The translations under genes were made by a program, and so were the position numbers. Under the pieces are notes generated by a model. It searched no databases and was not told where the DNA came from. It saw nothing but the letters and a program-made list of their open reading frames with translations. From positions 1 through 34,719 of IMG/VR virus record IMGVR_UViG_3300001680_000635: a DNA stretch of 34,719 nucleotides, one strand, 5' to 3'. The stretch is from a virus. Positions 8,202-16,269 of the stretch are shown here, piece after piece (positions within the stretch are counted from its first letter, which is position 1; each line of letters opens with the position of its first letter).

Positions 8202-9120
8202 TATAAAACATAAGATGCAACGACTATATGTACATTGGGATGTAAGTACCCAATGCAACTTAGCTTGCTCTTACTGTTATGCTATAAAAGACTACGGGGA
8301 TGAGTGGGGTAAGATAGACTCGTGGGCAAGACAAAGACTTGTCATGATGAATATGGCTAATAGTACATTACCGATATTCTTAGGATTACTCGGGGGTGAG
8401 CCTACCATACATCCAAGATATGAAGAGTTACTTGATTTAGCCCATGCCGCCATATCTAAACATAAGGATGGCAGGTTATACATTACCACTAATGGTATTA
8501 AGAGTAATGAATGGTTTAAGAACCATAAGTATTATCCTAACACATACTTCTTATGGAGTGCTCACTTTGAATATGAAAAAAGATATGGGGAAGGATTTGA
8601 AAGACTCTTAGAAAACATTCGTATTATAAGAAAAAAGGGGTTTAAGTGTAAAGCTAATGTAATGCTTAGCCCCGATGAAAGACTTTGGCCGAAGATACAC
8701 GCGTTCGTGGATGAGTTAGAGAAGATTGAGGGGGTAATTATTCATCCGCACTTCTTATATGATGAAGGTAATGTCCATAGACTACATCAGTACACCCCAG
8801 AATTCTATGAAGAGTTTAAACGATTTAAATCCTACCCTGAGTATTTTGTATTTGAGAATGATGGGGAGAGAACTACATATAATGATTATACCATATTTAA
8901 TAATGAGAAGACCTCATTTACTGGGTGGGATTGTTATAATAATAACTATGAGATAAGCTATAAGGGAGAAGTCAATAGGTTTTGTTTTGAGGAACGTGAT
9001 GACTTAATAACTAACTTCAACTTCTTTAAAAACCTTGGAGAGGTAATACCAACTAAGTGCCCTCATACAACATGTAACTGTGATGGATTATTAAAAATAT
9101 GCAAAGAATTAAAAAACTAG
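8185..9120 (+). CDS. Radical SAM protein, Cx4C-type (rSAM 5)
   Basis: 311 residues from the ATG at 8185, overlapping the glycosyltransferase by 17 bases; an ATG at 8215 is an alternative start. Motifs: CNLACSYC (Cys24, 28, 31), LGGEPT, ITTNG. The C-terminal part has an auxiliary pattern WDCYNNNYEISYKGEVNRFC, then CPHTTCNCDG with the Cx4C seen in rSAM 3, 6, 7 and 8. The extra cysteines (CNCDG, ICKEL) could complete a second cluster. The order of core, auxiliary half and terminal Cx4C is that of the twitch/SPASM class. Substrate unknown. Confidence 0.88.
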   Translation: MQRQYDIKHKMQRLYVHWDVSTQCNLACSYCYAIKDYGDEWGKIDSWARQRLVMMNMANSTLPIFLGLLGGEPTIHPRYEELLDLAHAAISKHKDGRLYITTNGIKSNEWFKNHKYYPNTYFLWSAHFEYEKRYGEGFERLLENIRIIRKKGFKCKANVMLSPDERLWPKIHAFVDELEKIEGVIIHPHFLYDEGNVHRLHQYTPEFYEEFKRFKSYPEYFVFENDGERTTYNDYTIFNNEKTSFTGWDCYNNNYEISYKGEVNRFCFEERDDLITNFNFFKNLGEVIPTKCPHTTCNCDGLLKICKELKN

Positions 9121-10025
9121 ATATTAAAAAACTAGTCGCTCCGCCTGACGCTTACGTATCATATGATATAACAATGAATTGTAATATGCGATGTGAATAT
9201 TGTTATGTCTTGGATAAGCTTGACAACAAAAAGAAAGGTAACTTGTTTATACAAGGCATGGTACTTAGGAAGTTCGAGAGATTCTTAAAGAAGTATAAGG
9301 ATCTATCCGTTGAATTTGACGTATTAGGAGGAGAACCTTTATTATTTAAAGGCCTAAGGGCATTTGTTGAGAAGCTAATTGTGTTACAAAATAAGTATAG
9401 CAACTTTAAATTGATAACTATCACTACTAATGCTACAATTCTTAATAATGATATTCTTAATTTAGATTATAACCCTAAGATACATTTCGTAATCTCGTAC
9501 CACAACAGCATTAAATCTATCGATAAATTAAAAACAAACTTAATAGCATTTGGTAAAATAACCGATTATGTTACATTAACAATACTACTATTTAAAAAAG
9601 ATATAAATATATCTAATATACTACTGTTACTTAAGTTTTGTGATGAGCATAATATTAACACGACTTCGATCGATGTGAATGATGGTGGTGATGGATTTGA
9701 GTTTGTAGATAAAGAGCTTTACAAGTTAATAACATCAAAAACTAGTAATTATAAAGACATAAAGAGGTATCCGTTTAATGGTGAAATGGTTTCAATGAAA
9801 GAGATACACGACAATAACTGGTACATTGAAAAGGATGTTATATGTACTATGGCATGTTTCAATATTGATTATGAAGGCAATATACACGCAGAATGCAATT
9901 ATCAATTACCCCATGCAAACATCAAAACATCAGATATAAATATTAATAAATTACACTGCGTGAATACATCATGCATGGGCGAGACTGGATTAAACCAAAA
10001 GAAAATAGAATGTAAAATGCTATGA
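9099..10025 (+). CDS. Radical SAM protein, Cx4C-type (rSAM 6)
   Basis: 308 residues, overlapping the upstream gene by 22 bases. Motifs: CNMRCEYC (Cys28, 32, 35), LGGEPL, ITTNA, and a DGGDG loop near residue 195. The auxiliary region holds CTMAC, GNIHAEC and then CVNTSC (Cx4C). The first residues contain a doubled lysine-rich stretch (KKLDIKKLV) coded by a short direct repeat, attaaaaaactag, within 9108-9135. A small peptide just downstream (10022-10066) resembles this N-terminus, hinting at past duplication. As for its relatives, a peptide- or metabolite-modifying radical enzyme is the safe call. Confidence 0.88.
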   Translation: MQRIKKLDIKKLVAPPDAYVSYDITMNCNMRCEYCYVLDKLDNKKKGNLFIQGMVLRKFERFLKKYKDLSVEFDVLGGEPLLFKGLRAFVEKLIVLQNKYSNFKLITITTNATILNNDILNLDYNPKIHFVISYHNSIKSIDKLKTNLIAFGKITDYVTLTILLFKKDINISNILLLLKFCDEHNINTTSIDVNDGGDGFEFVDKELYKLITSKTSNYKDIKRYPFNGEMVSMKEIHDNNWYIEKDVICTMACFNIDYEGNIHAECNYQLPHANIKTSDININKLHCVNTSCMGETGLNQKKIECKML

Positions 10026-10066
10026 TAGAAGTTTTAAAATTAAAAAAGCTAGTAGGGCGTAAATAA
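10022..10066 (+). pseudogene. Possible remnant of a radical SAM gene start
   Basis: A 14-codon reading frame starts with an ATGA overlap on the stop of rSAM 6. Its peptide, MIEVLKLKKLVGRK, resembles the first dozen residues of rSAM 6 (KKLDIKKLVA). It looks like the 5' end of a further radical SAM gene that was lost by deletion. A chance lysine-rich peptide or a translational filler is also possible. Confidence 0.3.
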
Positions 10067-10078
10067 AGGGATATGTAG

Positions 10079-10798
10079 ATGAAAATTAAAACAATTAATG
10101 ATATAAAGAAGGTTAAAAAAACAAATAAGTTTATTAAGGAAATGGCTGCTTTGACTGGATTTAATCCTAGGGAAATGACTACTAGTTATCATACTAATAA
10201 ACCATTATACTTCTTCATGTATCAAGGGAAAAAGTATATTTACAAGAAAGCTATAGATGCACAATTTGAATCTGCAACGGCATTTACAGATAGAGAACTT
10301 TTATATAATAAGAATAAGTTCAGTGGTGAAATTAGAATAAAATCTAGTGAACCTAGCGGCCCTTCTATAGAGGGTAAGAAGTATTATTCAATGAATAACA
10401 AACATTATGTTCGCGAGAAATACTATGAGTTTATTAATAAAAATGTAATTGAAGAAACCGAACACTTTATTATTAAAAATGCATTAGTTGGATATAGAAC
10501 CCTAGTTGAATCTGACTTAACACCTGAAGGGCGTACTAAGATTTTAGCTGGTTTAAACGCTGATGGTGAATGGAAATTTTATCCTAGTGTCGGTATTAAC
10601 GACTATATGATTAATGACGCCGGTGATATTCAGAATATTAGTGAGACACACCTAAATTATAGTAATGATACAACTGATCTATTTGTATGTAAATTTAGTG
10701 GTTCAAAGATGTCGGTGGTATATCCATTAGATACTAGTTACAACCTAGATGTGATTAAATTTAATTACGATACGACTGATGATGTATTGGTTAAATAG
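10079..10798 (+). CDS. Hypothetical protein, possibly kinase-fold; paralogue of the next gene
   Basis: 239 residues, no clear family. It shares landmarks in order with the following gene: GKKYIYKKAID versus GKKYVLKNELR, then an aromatic/acidic helix, EETEHFIIKN versus EETDHFFVFK, and a late FYPSVGINDYMINDAGDI versus VPIVLGRGNI...FIMYDIDI. The layout (glycine-rich start, strand with a lysine, hinge-like strand, and a late hydrophobic strand with Asp) recalls a protein-kinase-like fold. The usual HRD and DFG motifs are not seen, so activity is doubtful. It lies after a short 50-base gap, within the radical SAM array. Confidence 0.45.
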   Translation: MKIKTINDIKKVKKTNKFIKEMAALTGFNPREMTTSYHTNKPLYFFMYQGKKYIYKKAIDAQFESATAFTDRELLYNKNKFSGEIRIKSSEPSGPSIEGKKYYSMNNKHYVREKYYEFINKNVIEETEHFIIKNALVGYRTLVESDLTPEGRTKILAGLNADGEWKFYPSVGINDYMINDAGDIQNISETHLNYSNDTTDLFVCKFSGSKMSVVYPLDTSYNLDVIKFNYDTTDDVLVK

Positions 10799-10800
10799 TA

Positions 10801-11520
10801 TTGATTGACCAGGAAAAATTATACAGGAGATGGGAACGTATAATGTCTAAGGGGCTATCTCCTGAGATGTTTAGTATAAAGAAAACACTATATTTTAACA
10901 ATAAAGTATCAAAACTTCTATATAAAGACACAGGAGTTTTAGTTGACGTAAGATCGATTATTCCTTTAGGAACTCATGAAAACAAGTTTACATATAATTG
11001 TGTAATTTCTGGTAAAAAATATGTACTAAAGAATGAACTACGGCGTAATATAGAATCAACTCTTGCTTATCAATTTCGTTATTTTGATAAATTAAAAAAG
11101 AGATGTCCTCTTACTTTTGAAAGATTTAGAGCCCCAAAAGATGTTCTAAAGTATAATTCGAAAAAAGCAAAAGAGTTAATTAAATTTATAGGCTCCTCCG
11201 AATACTCTAGACAAGAGTACCTTCCGGAGTTATTAGAGGAAACTGATCACTTCTTTGTATTTAAAATGTATGATATTATAGAGTATTCAGAGGATGAATA
11301 TAAGAATAATATGCATACCTTATTAAATGTATTTAATAATGATATTGTACCTATAGTTTTAGGGCGAGGTAATATTGCGAAGTTGGTAGGCTCAGATAAG
11401 TTTATAATGTATGACATTGATATATTAAATAAAGATCCTATAATTAATTGGCCATTAACTCACTCTGGAATGAATGATAACGATATTTATGATTATATGG
11501 ATATAAATGATGATCGTTGA
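10801..11520 (+). CDS. Hypothetical protein, possibly kinase-fold; paralogue of the previous gene
   Basis: 239 residues from the TTG at 10801, two bases after the previous stop. An ATG at 10843 with AGGAGA at 10825-10830 is an alternative that shortens it by 14 residues. Seen: NKFTYNCVISGKKYVLKNE as a paired-strand start with a candidate lysine, EETDHFFVFKMYDI as a hinge-like strand, and GRGNIAKLVGSDKFIMYDIDI as a late strand ending in two Asp, like the metal-binding strand of kinase-like folds. It is paralogous to the upstream gene. It overlaps rSAM 7 by 14 bases. Function unknown; a phosphotransferase acting on an island product is a guess. Confidence 0.45.
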   Translation: MIDQEKLYRRWERIMSKGLSPEMFSIKKTLYFNNKVSKLLYKDTGVLVDVRSIIPLGTHENKFTYNCVISGKKYVLKNELRRNIESTLAYQFRYFDKLKKRCPLTFERFRAPKDVLKYNSKKAKELIKFIGSSEYSRQEYLPELLEETDHFFVFKMYDIIEYSEDEYKNNMHTLLNVFNNDIVPIVLGRGNIAKLVGSDKFIMYDIDILNKDPIINWPLTHSGMNDNDIYDYMDINDDR

Positions 11521-12241
11521 ATGGGAAGTAACCTTAGAATGTAATTATGATTGTTTCTATTGTACTAATCTAGATAAGACTATATTACCTAGAGATGATA
11601 TAGAGGCCTTTGTTAAAATGATATCTGAAACATATGACGCAGAGCTATTTGTATTTGGTGGGGAACCCTTCGTACACCCTCAGATAGAATGCATCATTGA
11701 AACCCTTAATAGATATAAAGTTGATTTTGTTATACAAACAAACCTATCGAAGAAGTCTGTCCATGTGATGAATAGAATTACAGAACCATTCAAGATTAAT
11801 GTATCAGTACACCCCACTGAAGTAACTCGTAAGGTAATATTGGAGTGTTTTAAAAAGGTTCCGGATAACGTACAGATTAAAACTATAGATGTGATGTACA
11901 CTGGAAGAGAGGCGATTAATTACTATATAGATATTAAAGAGTTTGGTGATACATACTTAACACCAATAGCTGATTTTGGCGATGGTGTATCAGGAAAGAC
12001 CCTTGAAGAGTATAATACTATGAGACACAATAAAATTTGGAACAAAGTCATATCATTTGAAACAGTGAAAAAGCTAGGCCAATACAGATCTGATCTATGG
12101 GAGAATTATAATCCACGTGGTAAGCCTTGTTTATATGATAACAAATATTTCTTATATGGACCTAATATGCAGTTATATAACTGTTGCTATAGAGAAAACC
12201 ATACAGGAATATGTAACCATGACAAGTGCTTTTTAATGTAA
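11507..12241 (+). CDS. Radical SAM protein, Cx4C-type, compact (rSAM 7)
   Basis: 244 residues; two adjacent ATGs at 11507 and 11510. Motifs: CNYDCFYC (Cys12, 16, 19), FGGEPF, IQTN and a GDGVSG loop near residue 163. The C-terminus has CLYDNKYFLYG, YNCC and CNHDKC (Cx4C), as in rSAM 3, 5, 6 and 8. It is the shortest member that keeps the auxiliary region. MYTG and TPIADFGDGV mark the later strands of a partial TIM barrel. The gene sits between a putative kinase-like gene and a U32-like gene. Confidence 0.87.
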   Translation: MMIVEWEVTLECNYDCFYCTNLDKTILPRDDIEAFVKMISETYDAELFVFGGEPFVHPQIECIIETLNRYKVDFVIQTNLSKKSVHVMNRITEPFKINVSVHPTEVTRKVILECFKKVPDNVQIKTIDVMYTGREAINYYIDIKEFGDTYLTPIADFGDGVSGKTLEEYNTMRHNKIWNKVISFETVKKLGQYRSDLWENYNPRGKPCLYDNKYFLYGPNMQLYNCCYRENHTGICNHDKCFLM

Positions 12242-12251
12242 TGGAATATAT

Positions 12252-13037
12252 ATGAGATATTTAATAGCAGGTGCCTTTTCAAGGACTCTTCCTATATTTA
12301 AAGCATTAACTAAATATAAAGGAGATGCTGATATAGTAGTATATGATGGTATTAATAAGTGTAAATGGAATGGCGGTAGGATCAATAGGGATATTAAATA
12401 CTCAGAAGGCCTAATGAATTACTATTACTCTAAAGGGGTAGGGATAGCTTTAACATTTACTAATCATAATATAGATTTGACAGATGATATGGGCAACCGT
12501 CTTCTTGCGAAGTTCCATAGAGAGGGTAATGCAATAATCTTAGTTAATAGTAGCTTACGTAAATACATTCGAAAGAACTATCCTAAGTATGAATTAATCT
12601 ATTCTATAACAGGTATGGGTACCCTTAATATACCATTACAGGATATAGATATTCAAGTGTACCATCACTTAGAATCCGTATATGATTGGATTGTTCCTAG
12701 GTTTGAACATGTGTTTGATAAAAGAGCTGATGAATTAGATCGTACTAAGTGGGAAGTAATGGTTAATGACACTTGTGTGTGGAAGTGTAAAAGGTTTGAT
12801 GAACACTTTAAAGCTATAGCTGATGAGAATACAAAAGGTAATGCGTATTCGGAGGAGATAGAGGGGTGTTGGATTAAGGGATTTGACCCTGATATTGAGT
12901 CTAAACAAGATACTATGGATATAGACACAGCTAATATTAATAGACTTAAAGGGGAAGGTGTGCAGTCATTTAAGATAATAGGTAGAGAATTAACAGATGA
13001 GGCTTATACGGGTGAACTTGAGAGATATTTGGTGTAA
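12252..13037 (+). CDS. TIM-barrel protein resembling the peptidase U32 group
   Basis: 261 residues. No radical SAM cysteine motif. The order of landmarks (KWNGGR, then GVGIALTFTN, LVNSSLRKYIRKNYP, LIYSITG and VNDTCVWKCKRFDEHF) matches, from memory, a bacterial U32-like family with lines such as 'TFTN', 'EYIRKNYP' and 'CxxxCxRxxH'. The late FKIIGRELTDEAY resembles the U32 'fKIeGR' strand. U32 relatives include UbiU/UbiV and RlhA, which bind iron-sulfur clusters and modify quinone precursors or RNA without oxygen. Here Cys in CVWKC and GCW might bind a cluster. It likely works with the adjacent radical SAM enzymes. The match is by eye. Confidence 0.5.
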   Translation: MRYLIAGAFSRTLPIFKALTKYKGDADIVVYDGINKCKWNGGRINRDIKYSEGLMNYYYSKGVGIALTFTNHNIDLTDDMGNRLLAKFHREGNAIILVNSSLRKYIRKNYPKYELIYSITGMGTLNIPLQDIDIQVYHHLESVYDWIVPRFEHVFDKRADELDRTKWEVMVNDTCVWKCKRFDEHFKAIADENTKGNAYSEEIEGCWIKGFDPDIESKQDTMDIDTANINRLKGEGVQSFKIIGRELTDEAYTGELERYLV

Positions 13038-13039
13038 AT

Positions 13040-13960
13040 ATGCCTGATAATATTAAAACAATAAATGCATTTAATGACAATTATACCCTAGTTGAATATG
13101 AATTATTTACTATGTGTGATAAAGCATGTTCATACTGTTATAATATAGATGAAGAAACACCTAAAAGATTTACTAATAATACTAAGGATATTATTGATGG
13201 GTTAGCCAGAATAATGGATATGGATAACAAGAGGATTATAATACAATTAATAGGTGGTGAGGTACTATTACATAAGGGGTTTAATGAGATCATACAATAT
13301 TTTATTGATAATAAACATCCATATCATAAACTATCGGTATTTACACATTCTGATCATGACCCATCTATGTTTAAATCAAAATTATCTCCTTTAATATCAC
13401 TTGGGGATAATGTTAAAATAAACATCACATTACATCAGGAACACCTAAACAAACTCCAATTTAAAAATAATCTTGTATTTGTAGAACAGGAATTTAATCA
13501 TTGTGCATTATACATATTTGTATATCCTGAATACATCAATAATTTTCCATTCTTATACGAACTATTAGACTCTACTAGGATCTCAATCTTTCCTATAATA
13601 TTAGATGATTCAGAAGATATTGCACTGGCCTATGAGATGACTAACTTAAATAAGTTAGAAAAGTATGAGAACAGGATGGATGTTCAATATGATATAGATG
13701 GTACTATAATGCCTTATAATAAAGGTAAATACTATATGTACAAATCTGAACAATTACGATATAAAGGTCGTAATTGTTCAGTTAGGGCATTTGAGGTGAC
13801 TAAAGATGGTAATATAACAATGTGTTGTTTTACCAATGAAGCCGATACCCTTGGTAATATATTCGATAAAGATTATAAACATCTATTTAACAAGAGAAAT
13901 ATTATATGCCAAGAGGATAAATGTCATTTTAATCTTGTTTCAATGAAAGTAGAAAAATGA
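13040..13960 (+). CDS. Radical SAM protein, Cx4C-type (rSAM 8)
   Basis: 306 residues, starting two bases after the U32-like gene. Motifs: CDKACSYC (Cys26, 30, 33) and IGGEVLL, a GGEV form of GGEP. The auxiliary region fits Cx10Gx4C exactly (CSVRAFEVTKDGNITMC), and is followed by CQEDKC (Cx4C). The middle is less conserved, with no TNG but FTHSD in the matching strand. Its last codons overlap the transketolase-like gene by 4 bases, which ties the radical SAM array to the halogenase and transketolase group in one transcript. Confidence 0.87.
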   Translation: MPDNIKTINAFNDNYTLVEYELFTMCDKACSYCYNIDEETPKRFTNNTKDIIDGLARIMDMDNKRIIIQLIGGEVLLHKGFNEIIQYFIDNKHPYHKLSVFTHSDHDPSMFKSKLSPLISLGDNVKINITLHQEHLNKLQFKNNLVFVEQEFNHCALYIFVYPEYINNFPFLYELLDSTRISIFPIILDDSEDIALAYEMTNLNKLEKYENRMDVQYDIDGTIMPYNKGKYYMYKSEQLRYKGRNCSVRAFEVTKDGNITMCCFTNEADTLGNIFDKDYKHLFNKRNIICQEDKCHFNLVSMKVEK

Positions 13961-14640
13961 AAAAGAAATTACTTGAATACAGCTACAAACAAGGGTTAAG
14001 CCATATACCTTCAGCATTATCTATGTTGGACTATGTGTGGGAGCTATTTAATGACAAGCTAGTAACCCCTGATGACCACATAGTAATAGGTAAACCCTTT
14101 GGGGCCCAAGCATATTATTTAATATGGAAAGAATTAGGGCTCTTAGATAATATAGAATCACTATCAATGGGGCTTAAACACGATGAGATACCTTTCGTTG
14201 ATTATTCAGAGGAGACTATTGGTAATGCCTTAGGGGTGGCGACTGGTATTGCTATGGCCTCTGATAAATTAGTATGGGTTAATATAACCGATGCGACCTT
14301 ACAAATGGGTAATACCTTAGAAGCTATTCAGTTTATAGGTCAACATCAACTAAAGAATATTATGTTAACGATTGACTATAATAACTCTCAGGTGGTTGGT
14401 AATACCTCTGATATTATAAATGTAGATCCGGTTATAAATATGTTTAAAGCGTATAACTGGCATGTTGAATATGACTTGAATAACTTTGGCATGGCATCAA
14501 GGCCAAAGGTTTTTATATTGAATACTATTAAAGGTAATGGGGTTCAAACAATGATTGAGGATAATAAATTATGGCATTACAAGAAAATAGAAACATCAGA
14601 ACAATTGCGGTCGTTGGTGGCGGAACTTCAGGATATATAA
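13957..14640 (+). CDS. Transketolase-like N-terminal (pyrophosphate-binding) subunit
   Basis: 227 residues, overlapping rSAM 8 by 4 bases. Landmarks of the thiamine diphosphate (ThDP) pyrophosphate domain: SHIPSALSM near residue 16, GNALGVATGIAMA near 90, then VNITDATLQMGN..IDYNN where transketolases have GDG...N, and NTIKGNGVQTM before WHY. The GDG glycines are replaced (TDA) while the Mg-binding Asp and Asn remain, and SKGH-type His is replaced in GKPFGAQA. Transketolases transfer two-carbon ketol units; split pairs also acylate or branch sugars in natural-product pathways. Its partner domain is at 15808, beyond the halogenase. The 3' end overlaps the halogenase by 70 bases. Confidence 0.85.
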   Translation: MKKKLLEYSYKQGLSHIPSALSMLDYVWELFNDKLVTPDDHIVIGKPFGAQAYYLIWKELGLLDNIESLSMGLKHDEIPFVDYSEETIGNALGVATGIAMASDKLVWVNITDATLQMGNTLEAIQFIGQHQLKNIMLTIDYNNSQVVGNTSDIINVDPVINMFKAYNWHVEYDLNNFGMASRPKVFILNTIKGNGVQTMIEDNKLWHYKKIETSEQLRSLVAELQDI

Positions 14641-15827
14641 CTACCCTCTTCCTCTGTAAGAAATATCCCAAGAAGAAGATAACATGGATTTATCCAGAGG
14701 CTAATGACCCTATAGGGGTAGGAGAAGCTATGGTCCCAGATGTATCAAACTTCTTAAAGGATTTAGGGATAACCACTGAGGATCTTATGCGCCATGCCAA
14801 TGGCACCTTAAAGTTAGGGATTGAATTCGAAGACTTTAATAAAGAGGGGGAGTCATTTAGATTACCCTTTGGCAGTAGCAACAATGGCTGGGGGGAAGGA
14901 GAAATCGATCGGATAATGACCTTAGGCACTATACCTTCTAATATATTAGACTATGAAGATATATCTGTACACTTTAGGGCCACTGAAGTTCTAAAGTATA
15001 TGGACACATTATATGGGGCCTTCGATAACCTTGAGATTAAACGGACCACTGCAACATTAGGGGAGCTAAGTCATGACTTAATTATTGATTCCACTGGATT
15101 TGGTCGGCATCTATTAGGGCCAGACCCTGAATTTGTATCAATCGCCGATAAGATACCTAATAATAAAGCGTTGGTATTCCGCCATCCTTATACAAATAAA
15201 AAAGAACAGATGGTACCCTATTCAATATTTAAAGGAATGGACCATGGATGGATATGGAATATACCGTTGGGCGATGAGATAGCTTATGGTTATGTGCATG
15301 ATGGGAAGTATGATGTAAAAGAAGCCTTTACTAATTATATCCAGGATAAGTTAGGGGTAGTCCCCGATAATATAAGAGAGATTGATATGGTTACTGGTAG
15401 AAATACCACCCACCTCAAAGATAATAAACTCTATATTGGCTTGGCTTCATCCTTCATTGAACCTATTGAGTCAACAGGATTATACTTAGTGACCCACGCC
15501 CTTAACTTGTTAAAGGAATATATTGACGGAGGTATCACTGAAGGTGAATATAATACTAGTATCAATAATGAATTTGATGTAATCACCAACTTTATTCTTG
15601 CCCATTATAAGTATTCATCAAGGGATAATGACTATTGGCAGGGCTATAAAGATGCTGACGTTAAATTATATAAGGAAATTGGGTTATTCCCTGCTGTAGC
15701 TTGGGCCCATATATTAAGTGGCTTTGGTAAAGCTAAAACCCCTGAATATAAGTTAGATGTAAGGGAACATATTAAAATTATTAAAGGTAAACAATATGTA
15801 GAATGGTATGAGAGCAACTTTAAATAA
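14571..15827 (+). CDS. Flavin-dependent tryptophan-halogenase family protein
   Basis: 418 residues. FAD-binding GxGxxG at residues 16-21 (VVGGGTSGY), GVGEAMVPDVSNFL near 49, the catalytic lysine in LKLGIEF (Lys81; Lys79 in PrnA), and the WxWxIP halogenase signature (Trp227, Trp229) are all present, with IEPIESTGLY late. The family uses FADH2, oxygen and halide to form hypohalous acid passed along the lysine. It is shorter than PrnA-type enzymes (about 510-540 residues). T4-like cyanophages carry relatives, and one such viral enzyme has been reported to iodinate. The start is placed inside the previous gene because the Rossmann strand begins at once; the 70-base overlap is unusual. Substrate unknown. 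Confidence 0.9.
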   Translation: MALQENRNIRTIAVVGGGTSGYITTLFLCKKYPKKKITWIYPEANDPIGVGEAMVPDVSNFLKDLGITTEDLMRHANGTLKLGIEFEDFNKEGESFRLPFGSSNNGWGEGEIDRIMTLGTIPSNILDYEDISVHFRATEVLKYMDTLYGAFDNLEIKRTTATLGELSHDLIIDSTGFGRHLLGPDPEFVSIADKIPNNKALVFRHPYTNKKEQMVPYSIFKGMDHGWIWNIPLGDEIAYGYVHDGKYDVKEAFTNYIQDKLGVVPDNIREIDMVTGRNTTHLKDNKLYIGLASSFIEPIESTGLYLVTHALNLLKEYIDGGITEGEYNTSINNEFDVITNFILAHYKYSSRDNDYWQGYKDADVKLYKEIGLFPAVAWAHILSGFGKAKTPEYKLDVREHIKIIKGKQYVEWYESNFK

Positions 15828-16269
15828 ATTTGTAAGACGCACAGATGTAATCCTATTACATTGCGATATGTGGGGGTTCGATTGCCCCTCAATTAATATG
15901 GGGATACAAGAACCCAACATGGTTAACATCGCTGCAGGCTTGGCTTCTCAAGGAAAGAAAGTAATCGTGTATGGTGTTGCAGGCTTTGTATTATATAAGG
16001 CCTATGAACAAATGAAATTAAATGTGAAGGGGTGGGCAGAGAATTATGGGTCAGTTGTATTCGTTAACGCGGGCAGAAATGGATGTTATTCAGCATGTGG
16101 TCGAGGCCACTTAGTTGATGATGACCAAGACTTGTGTAAGGCCTTAGATATGGATTTATATACCCCTGCCACCCGTAAAGAGTTTTTAAGAGATGTTAAG
16201 AACGGATTACAGGCTAATGGATCCAGATTTATTAGATTGGGGTTTGATGGGGAAGTATGGGATCAGTAA
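15808..16269 (+). CDS. Transketolase-like central (pyrimidine-binding) subunit
   Basis: 153 residues, overlapping the halogenase by 20 bases. GIQEPNMVNIAAGLASQGKKVIVYG matches the transketolase pyrimidine domain, where the Glu (in EPN) protonates the ThDP aminopyrimidine. FVNAGRNGCYSACGRGH resembles the following dimer-interface loop, and TPATRKEF matches the domain end. It lacks the third, C-terminal domain of full transketolases and of DXS. With the subunit at 13957 it could form a two-chain ThDP enzyme, the halogenase gene being placed between them. Such pairs occur in branched-sugar and aminocyclitol pathways. The product is not known. Confidence 0.83.
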   Translation: MRATLNKFVRRTDVILLHCDMWGFDCPSINMGIQEPNMVNIAAGLASQGKKVIVYGVAGFVLYKAYEQMKLNVKGWAENYGSVVFVNAGRNGCYSACGRGHLVDDDQDLCKALDMDLYTPATRKEFLRDVKNGLQANGSRFIRLGFDGEVWDQ

